Part shown: positions 15,022 through 19,222 of the stretch, piece after piece
Layout of the letters: every line of letters begins with the position of its first letter
Position numbering within the stretch: position 1 is the stretch's first letter
NCBI GenBank assembly: GCA_022865865.1
Contig: JALHTN010000179.1
Location: 1-19,222 of the forward strand
Direction: 5' to 3'
From: Anaerolineales bacterium
Lineage (GTDB): Bacteria > Chloroflexota > Anaerolineae > Anaerolineales > UBA4823
DNA: 19,222 nt
Notes under the pieces: generated by a model
What the model saw: only the letters and a program-made list of their open reading frames with translations
Databases searched by the model: none
Told to the model about the DNA's origin: nothing
Made by a program: the position numbers and the translations under genes

Positions 15022-16458
15022 TTAAAGCAAACTTTGTGCCAGGCGCCACACCTGGGCGATGATGAAGGTGATCGCGAAACCCATTGCCAGAGGGAGCAAT
15101 GCTGCCAGAGCCGTCCATTTTCGACTGCCGGTTTCCTTATACATCGTGTACAGCGTGGTACTACAAGGATTGTGGATCAGGCTGAAGATCATCAGGTTGA
15201 CCGCGGTGAGCAGGGTCCAGCCACCAGCCACCAGGATAGCTTTCGTACTTTCCAGGTCTGTCTCGAACATAACCCCTGCTCCGGTACCGGGGCTGGTGAT
15301 ACCGGTCATCAAAAGCGTAAGCATTAATACGGTGGGAATGACGATCTCATTGGCGGGGATGGCGATGATATAAGCCAGCAGGATAATCCCGTTGAGGCCA
15401 ATCAGTATACCAAGGGGATTCAGGAAGTTGATTATATACTCGGCTAAGCTTTGCCCCCCGATGGTTATATTGGCGACCAACCAGATCACGGCTCCTGCGG
15501 GGGCTGCGAACATGATAGCTCGCCAGAGAACATAAATCGTACGGTCGATCAGCGAGGTGTAGATCGTTTGCAGGATGCGGGGTGGACGGTAGGGCGGCAG
15601 CTCGAGGCTGAAAGAGGATACCTCGCCTTTAAGCACAGAGCGGGTCAGGAACCAGGAAACAGCGAAAGTTAAAAACACACCCAGTAAGGCAATCCCCACC
15701 ACGGCCAGAGCCGAGACAAACCCAGCCAGGTAGGCCGGCATCAGCGCTCCAATGAAGATGGTTGCAACCAGGATTTGCGTCGGCCAGCGCCCGTTGCACA
15801 GTGCGAAATTGTTGGTCAGCATGGCGATCAATCGTTCGCGCGGGCTGTCGATGATGCGGGTCGCCACCATGCCTGCTGCGTTGCAACCGAAACCCATCAT
15901 CATGGAAAGGGATTGCTTTCCGTGTGCGCCCGCCTTTTTGAACACATTATCCAGGTTGAATGCCACGCGCGGCAGGTAACCGAAATCCTCAAGTAAGGTG
16001 AAGAGTGGGAAGAAGATGGCCATGGGCGGCAGCATCACACTGATGACCCAGGCGGTTGCCAGGTACATGCCGTCGATTAAGATGCCCTGGAGCCACCATG
16101 GCATTCCAATACTGCTCGCCGCAGTATTCAGCAAGGGATAGATTGTCCCGATCAGCAGTTCTGAAATCCAGCGGGAAGGGACATTGGCCAAGGAGATCGT
16201 GATCCAGAACACTAAAGTGAAGAGCAGGATCATCAGCAAGAATCCCCAGCGGCGGCTGGTGACGATGCGGTCGATGGTCCGGTCCAGGTCGAAGCGCGGT
16301 TTTTCCCCAGGTCGGGTCACTGCCCGGTCGGCGATCTCGGCCGCGTTGGTATATAAGGCCTCCATCAATTTTTCGTGGAAATCTTCACCCACCTCCCAAC
16401 GCAGCGCCTGGGCAGTGGCCAGTATCTCCCGGGCGGCATTCAGCTCTGCAGGTTTCAT
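15022..16458 (-). CDS. feoB: FeoB membrane half (ferrous iron transporter, permease domain)
   Basis: 478 residues corresponding to the C-terminal membrane part of FeoB, split from the GTPase half. Residues 1-65 are the helical linker ([18 protein letters not shown], then [15 protein letters not shown]). From about 71 onward there are several membrane helices. Gate-domain signatures are [17 protein letters not shown] (151-167), the first cysteine motif [17 protein letters not shown] (189-205), CNGRWPTQI (221-229), [11 protein letters not shown] (367-377) and [20 protein letters not shown] (429-448). The usual CSARLP motif is replaced by CNGRWP, which I recall as a subtype in anaerobes such as Clostridia (CNGRFP). 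The ATG overlaps the stop of the GTPase gene by ATGA, so translation is coupled and the two products are made together. Transport of Fe(II) is most likely. Mn(II) cannot be excluded given the MntR-like sensor upstream. Confidence 0.92.
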   Translation of the reverse strand: MKPAELNAAREILATAQALRWEVGEDFHEKLMEALYTNAAEIADRAVTRPGEKPRFDLDRTIDRIVTSRRWGFLLMILLFTLVFWITISLANVPSRWISELLIGTIYPLLNTAASSIGMPWWLQGILIDGMYLATAWVISVMLPPMAIFFPLFTLLEDFGYLPRVAFNLDNVFKKAGAHGKQSLSMMMGFGCNAAGMVATRIIDSPRERLIAMLTNNFALCNGRWPTQILVATIFIGALMPAYLAGFVSALAVVGIALLGVFLTFAVSWFLTRSVLKGEVSSFSLELPPYRPPRILQTIYTSLIDRTIYVLWRAIMFAAPAGAVIWLVANITIGGQSLAEYIINFLNPLGILIGLNGIILLAYIIAIPANEIVIPTVLMLTLLMTGITSPGTGAGVMFETDLESTKAILVAGGWTLLTAVNLMIFSLIHNPCSTTLYTMYKETGSRKWTALAALLPLAMGFAITFIIAQVWRLAQSLL

Positions 16459-17288
16459 GAGGAGGCTTCCAGTTTGAGATCGGAGGGAAGAGCGGGGGTT
16501 TGGGTTGTTTGTGCAGCCAGCCCGGACAGCTCGCCATTTTGGACAGCCTCAACCAGACTCTCATCCCCATCTAACAAGCGCAGCGCCACCCAGCGCGCAT
16601 TTGGCAAAGCGGGGTATGCCTGGTTGAGCTGCTCAACCATGATGTTTATGGCTTGTTTCAGCTGGGGGGGTTCATTTTGAAAACGACGTGGTTTACAAAC
16701 TGTTTTTCCGGATGCAACGTCATTAATGGTCTGCAAAAGTAGATCCAGGCCTTGCTTTGATCGGGCTGAAGTGGGGATCACTGGCACGCCTAAGTCCCTC
16801 GCCAAGCGGCGTTCGTCGACCTGCAGACCATGACGGTTTGCCTCATCCATTAAATTTAAGCACACCACTACCCGGTCTGTAATTTCCAGCACCTGGAGCA
16901 CCAGATTAAGGTTGCGCTCCAAACGGGTTGCATCAACAACTACGAGGGTGACATCAGGCTGACCAAATAAAATGAAATCCCTGGCGATTTCTTCGTCCAG
17001 GCTGGTTGCCAGCAAGGAATATGTTCCCGGTAAGTCAACAAGTTTGTAACGTTTACCACCGGATTCGAAGCCCCCTTCCGCGCGCGATACGGTCTTGCCA
17101 GGCCAATTGCCTGTATGCTGGCGTAAACCGGTCAGAGCATTAAAAACGGTGCTCTTGCCTGTATTAGGGTTACCTGCCAGCGCGACAACATAGTCCCAGT
17201 CCTGCATATCCAGACCCAGCTTCAACAAATTGGCGGTGTTATGCATCGGGCAGGTCTCACACTGTTCTGTGGATAATTCTGGTTTCAT
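16455..17288 (-). CDS. feoB: FeoB GTPase half (N-terminal G domain)
   Basis: 277 residues: the G domain plus helical GDI-like domain of FeoB as a separate soluble protein. G1 is GNPNTGKS (39-46), G2 threonine is T66 in GNWPGKTV, G3 is DLPGTYSL (85-92), G4 is NLMD (145-148) and G5 is SARSKQG (174-180). The helical domain covers about 190-250 and the C-terminus is a short flexible end. An N-terminal extension of about 30 residues carries CETCPMH (C10, C13, H16), which could bind metal. Together with the membrane half the total is about 755 residues, the normal length of one FeoB, so the gene is cut in the linker rather than missing anything. It starts 2 nt after the DtxR-FeoA stop and overlaps the next gene by 4 bp, forming a tight operon. 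Confidence 0.93.
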   Translation of the reverse strand: MKPELSTEQCETCPMHNTANLLKLGLDMQDWDYVVALAGNPNTGKSTVFNALTGLRQHTGNWPGKTVSRAEGGFESGGKRYKLVDLPGTYSLLATSLDEEIARDFILFGQPDVTLVVVDATRLERNLNLVLQVLEITDRVVVCLNLMDEANRHGLQVDERRLARDLGVPVIPTSARSKQGLDLLLQTINDVASGKTVCKPRRFQNEPPQLKQAINIMVEQLNQAYPALPNARWVALRLLDGDESLVEAVQNGELSGLAAQTTQTPALPSDLKLEASS

Positions 17289-17290
17289 GA

Positions 17291-18322
17291 TCAGGTCACC
17301 TGAACTGCGCTTTCGACTTGAATTAATCTGGCTTGTTCATCGCGTAATGCGATCAGGGCCCCGCGCACTTTGTATGCGGTTGGATCTCCGCTGGGGCTGG
17401 TCATCTCGACTTCAATAGGTGTCCCCGGCAGGATACCCAAATCCATCATGCGCCGGCGGTCTGCTCCTCTGAGACGTGGAGATAAAGCCAGAACCTTGCC
17501 ACGTTCTCCAGGACTCAGCGCATTGAGTGGGATGCCAATCTGGGCAGCCTCGATTTTCTGCTCGGGGATGGAAATGACTGAAATATTGGCGGCCACGATG
17601 GGAGCCAGCACATGCTCTTCATCTCCGATCCAGAAACGCACCCTTTGTGGGGAATTCTCGGTGATGCGGACGAACATGCCGGGTGTTATCCCTTCAGCGA
17701 CCAGCTGTGCGTACAGATCCTCTGGTTCGTCTTCGATGTGCACAATGCGCAGCGGTGTCTCTAAGTCCATAGCAATCAGCGGGCGTCCCGCATGGTGCTT
17801 GAACTGGCCGCTGGGCCCTGGAATCGGGTCACCATGCGGGTCATAGACCGGATTGCCCAACTGCTGGGCCAGGCTGCTGGCTTCTTCGGAAGTTAACAGG
17901 TGCTCGTATTTTTCGGCCTGGTCGTGCCATTCCGATTCGTGGAAACCAGTTTGTTCAGCCAGGTACTCTTCCCACAAGCGATGAGCGCGGATAATCCTTA
18001 ATGCGTATTCACGACCAGCGGGTGTTAAAAGAAATTCACCATTTTCGATGACGATTAATTCCATGCTTTGTAATTCGTTGGCGACCTGTGCTGACTGGTT
18101 GAGGCTGATGTCCAGCGCACCAGCGATGCTCTGCAAGCTGGGTTTATCAGCATGCCGTTCGCAGCGCTGGATGTGTTTGAGGGCATCCTCCTGCAAGACC
18201 CGGTTTGAACCCTGGCGCGCTTTGCGCCAGCGGGGAACCAGTCCAGCCTGTGGACGGAACAGCAGCCAGGCAATTATAGTGATGGCAGCGGCGATCAGGA
18301 TGGCTATCAGGGGTTGAGGCAT
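17291..18322 (-). CDS. Membrane-anchored DtxR/MntR-like regulator fused to FeoA domains
   Basis: 343 residues with an unusual order. Residues 5-22 are a transmembrane helix (LIAILIAAAITIIAWLLF) followed by basic residues, placing the rest in the cytoplasm. Residues about 40-100 are a DtxR-type winged helix (helix-turn-helix near 61-84). Residues about 105-170 are the metal-binding and dimerisation domain ending in NPVYDPHGDPIPGPSG. By alignment with DtxR/MntR, ligands are D46, H114, E118, H133, E137, E140 and H141. Glutamate at the DtxR Cys102 position is as in Mn-sensing MntR. Residues about 178-252 and 262-340 are two SH3-like FeoA domains, the second with RRRMMDLGILPGTPIEVE and GALIALRDEQARLI. 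The ATG has AAGGA close upstream, so the anchor is probably translated. It heads the feo operon and probably senses Fe or Mn to control it, either by DNA binding or by contacting FeoB. Confidence 0.88.
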   Translation of the reverse strand: MPQPLIAILIAAAITIIAWLLFRPQAGLVPRWRKARQGSNRVLQEDALKHIQRCERHADKPSLQSIAGALDISLNQSAQVANELQSMELIVIENGEFLLTPAGREYALRIIRAHRLWEEYLAEQTGFHESEWHDQAEKYEHLLTSEEASSLAQQLGNPVYDPHGDPIPGPSGQFKHHAGRPLIAMDLETPLRIVHIEDEPEDLYAQLVAEGITPGMFVRITENSPQRVRFWIGDEEHVLAPIVAANISVISIPEQKIEAAQIGIPLNALSPGERGKVLALSPRLRGADRRRMMDLGILPGTPIEVEMTSPSGDPTAYKVRGALIALRDEQARLIQVESAVQVT

Positions 18323-18392
18323 ATAATCCTTTTTGAATAACTAATCTTTGCCAGCTAAACGGAACTGCTGAGTGATGAAATAAAGTATCAAA

Positions 18393-18406
18393 ACCATATT
18401 TATGGT
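18393..18406. promoter_or_regulatory. Small palindrome in the feo leader
   Basis: ACCATA and TATGGT form a perfect 6-bp inverted repeat around TT, 10 bp from the operator at 18417-18440 and inside the predicted leader. A two-base loop makes an RNA hairpin unlikely, so an additional protein site is the better guess. Confidence 0.3.
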
Positions 18407-18416
18407 AGTTGTAAAT

Positions 18417-18440
18417 CAAATTTAGATTATACTAAATTTG
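18417..18440. promoter_or_regulatory. Perfect inverted-repeat operator of the feo operon (DtxR/MntR-like)
   Basis: Arms CAAATTTAG (18417-18425) and CTAAATTTG (18432-18440) are perfect reverse complements around ATTATA. The AT-rich TTTAG/CTAAA form resembles operators of the DtxR/MntR superfamily. The spacer is the -10 box of the operon on the minus strand, so binding would block the promoter. The probable ligand is the DtxR-FeoA protein encoded by the first gene. Confidence 0.7.
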
Positions 18441-18454
18441 TCCATGATCGTCAA
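18426..18454 (-). promoter_or_regulatory. Promoter of the feo operon
   Basis: On the minus strand TTGACG (plus 18449-18454, 5 of 6) and a perfect TATAAT (plus 18426-18431) are separated by exactly 17 bp. The -10 box coincides with the spacer of the inverted repeat at 18417-18440. The leader to the start codon at 18322 would be about 97 nt. Confidence 0.75.
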
Positions 18455-18464
18455 TAATTTATAC

Positions 18465-18496
18465 AAAAGCCTCCTGAGAGTATTTTCTCAAGAGGC
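18465..18496 (-). terminator. Intrinsic terminator of the TspO-like gene
   Basis: On the minus strand GCCTC-t-TGAGA pairs with TCTCA-g-GAGGC around a 6-nt loop (plus 18469-18496), giving 10 base pairs with one mismatch, followed directly by TTTTGT. It lies 62 bp past the stop of the upstream gene and just before the feo promoter, insulating the two units. Confidence 0.75.
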
Positions 18497-18557
18497 CATG
18501 CAAGTAAATTGATGATAATTAGCTTCAGTCTTGCAACTACATATCCATAGAACAATC

Positions 18558-19222
18558 CTACGTGATTGGTGTTCCTGTACCCTGGCGGTATTTACGGATC
18601 AGGACAATAATCAAGATCACCAGAATTAACCCAGCCCCCACCAAGGCTGAAATTGCAACCAGGGGTGTGTTTACATGCTTTATGGCGATACCCAGATACG
18701 CCCAAACCAGAACCAGTGAATAAGCGATATCCGCGCGGGTAAGACTCATCATCGCAGAGATGAGCACACCTGCCGCCAACATGATCATAGTCCATATCTC
18801 CGGACTGATCCCCCAGCCATTCCAGCCCAGAAAATAAAGCAGCTGAGTGGTATTGGCGATCGTCGCCACGGTGATCCAGCCCAAATAGATGCTGAATGGA
18901 ATTTGTACAGCCCATTTTTCGCCAGTTGTAACTTCGCCCCGACCGATATCCAAGCGCAGGTAGATTGCGATCAGCGAACATAGAATCACTACCATGGCAA
19001 TCAAGGTGAAATTAAAAATTTCGTAATGCCACAAGAAAAGCCAGGCAATATTCGCCAGGCAGCTCAAGATAAATAGATAGCCGATACTGCGTAGACGAGG
19101 ATTCTCACGCTGCGCAGGCAGTACCTGGTAGATTGCATAAGCGATTAAACCAACATATATCAATCCCCAAATGGAAAATACATATCCAGCTGGAACGAAG
19201 AAAACCTGGAAGCGATCGGAAA
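18558..19222 (-). CDS. Multi-pass membrane protein, TspO/MBR (tryptophan-rich sensory protein)-like, cut by right window edge
   Basis: The frame is open from the stop at 18558 to the right edge, about 221 codons, so the N-terminus lies outside. A TTG at 19163 is in frame but is not the likely start, because the residues before it (VFFVPAGYVFSIWGLIYVGL) continue a membrane helix with a family-typical look. About seven hydrophobic segments are visible, ending in a basic tail (IRKYRQGTGTPIT). Conserved-looking elements are NIAWLFLWHYEIF, the segment WAVQIPFSIYLGWITVATIAN, and WNGWGISPEIWTMIMLAAGV, with many tryptophans and an aromatic motif as in proteins annotated as tryptophan-rich sensory proteins related to TspO. 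TspO members bind porphyrins and similar ligands, but the role of this branch is unclear. A terminator follows. No operon link to feo is likely. Confidence 0.7.
   Translation of the reverse strand, partial: SDRFQVFFVPAGYVFSIWGLIYVGLIAYAIYQVLPAQRENPRLRSIGYLFILSCLANIAWLFLWHYEIFNFTLIAMVVILCSLIAIYLRLDIGRGEVTTGEKWAVQIPFSIYLGWITVATIANTTQLLYFLGWNGWGISPEIWTMIMLAAGVLISAMMSLTRADIAYSLVLVWAYLGIAIKHVNTPLVAISALVGAGLILVILIIVLIRKYRQGTGTPIT

Noticed and set aside
16455..16458. Sequencing frameshift breaking a single feoB
   Set aside because: The join is a clean ATGA overlap, both proteins have sensible ends, and the second begins within the linker. A natural split is more likely, although reads would settle it.

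Overview
The window looks like a chromosomal segment of a bacterium of the Chloroflexota, probably Anaerolineae-like. This is inferred from gene content and style: a very long SecA with several insertions, a separate cobalamin-binding methylmalonyl-CoA mutase subunit next to MeaB, a membrane-anchored DtxR-FeoA fusion beside a two-gene FeoB, and base composition near 50% GC. No rRNA, tRNA, CRISPR array, insertion sequence or phage gene was seen. The taxonomic call rests on recall of family features and was not tested phylogenetically.

Layout. (1) 1-482, minus: the start of a secreted FG-GAP/VCBS-repeat protein that runs off the left edge. (2) 483-1452: a long non-coding stretch dominated by a tandem array of about 129-bp units made of inverted arms (the family whose spurious translations read HSERSEES). 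(3) 1453-3975: a TetR regulator divergent from a methyltransferase-CDF zinc-type exporter pair, with two matching palindromes and a strong promoter in the gap. (4) 4219-8750, plus: a tight housekeeping operon with the B12-binding mutase subunit, MeaB chaperone GTPase, a GNAT acetyltransferase, PRPP synthase, formamidopyrimidine-DNA glycosylase and a small membrane-anchored protein of unknown function. (5) 8804-14060, minus: secA followed by adenosine deaminase. (6) 14323-14934, plus: a short sulfotransferase-like P-loop protein with its own good promoter. (7) 15022-18440, minus: an iron/manganese module comprising a membrane-anchored DtxR-FeoA fusion, the FeoB GTPase half and the FeoB membrane half, nearly without gaps, driven by a promoter whose -10 box is exactly the spacer of a perfect 9-bp inverted repeat. 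(8) 18558-19222, minus: a multi-pass TspO/MBR-like membrane protein cut by the right edge, followed by a clear intrinsic terminator.

How it works together. The feo block is the most coherent accessory system. One polypeptide carries a membrane anchor, a metal-sensing DtxR core with MntR-like ligands and two FeoA/SH3-like domains, and it is co-transcribed with a FeoB split into soluble GTPase and membrane pore. This suggests a regulator that can sit at the transporter, sense metal and either repress its own operon or gate FeoB directly. The TetR-methyltransferase-CDF block is a separate inducible unit with a metal efflux pump. SecA is intact in its ATPase motifs, but its helical scaffold region is greatly enlarged and it has no C-terminal zinc tail.
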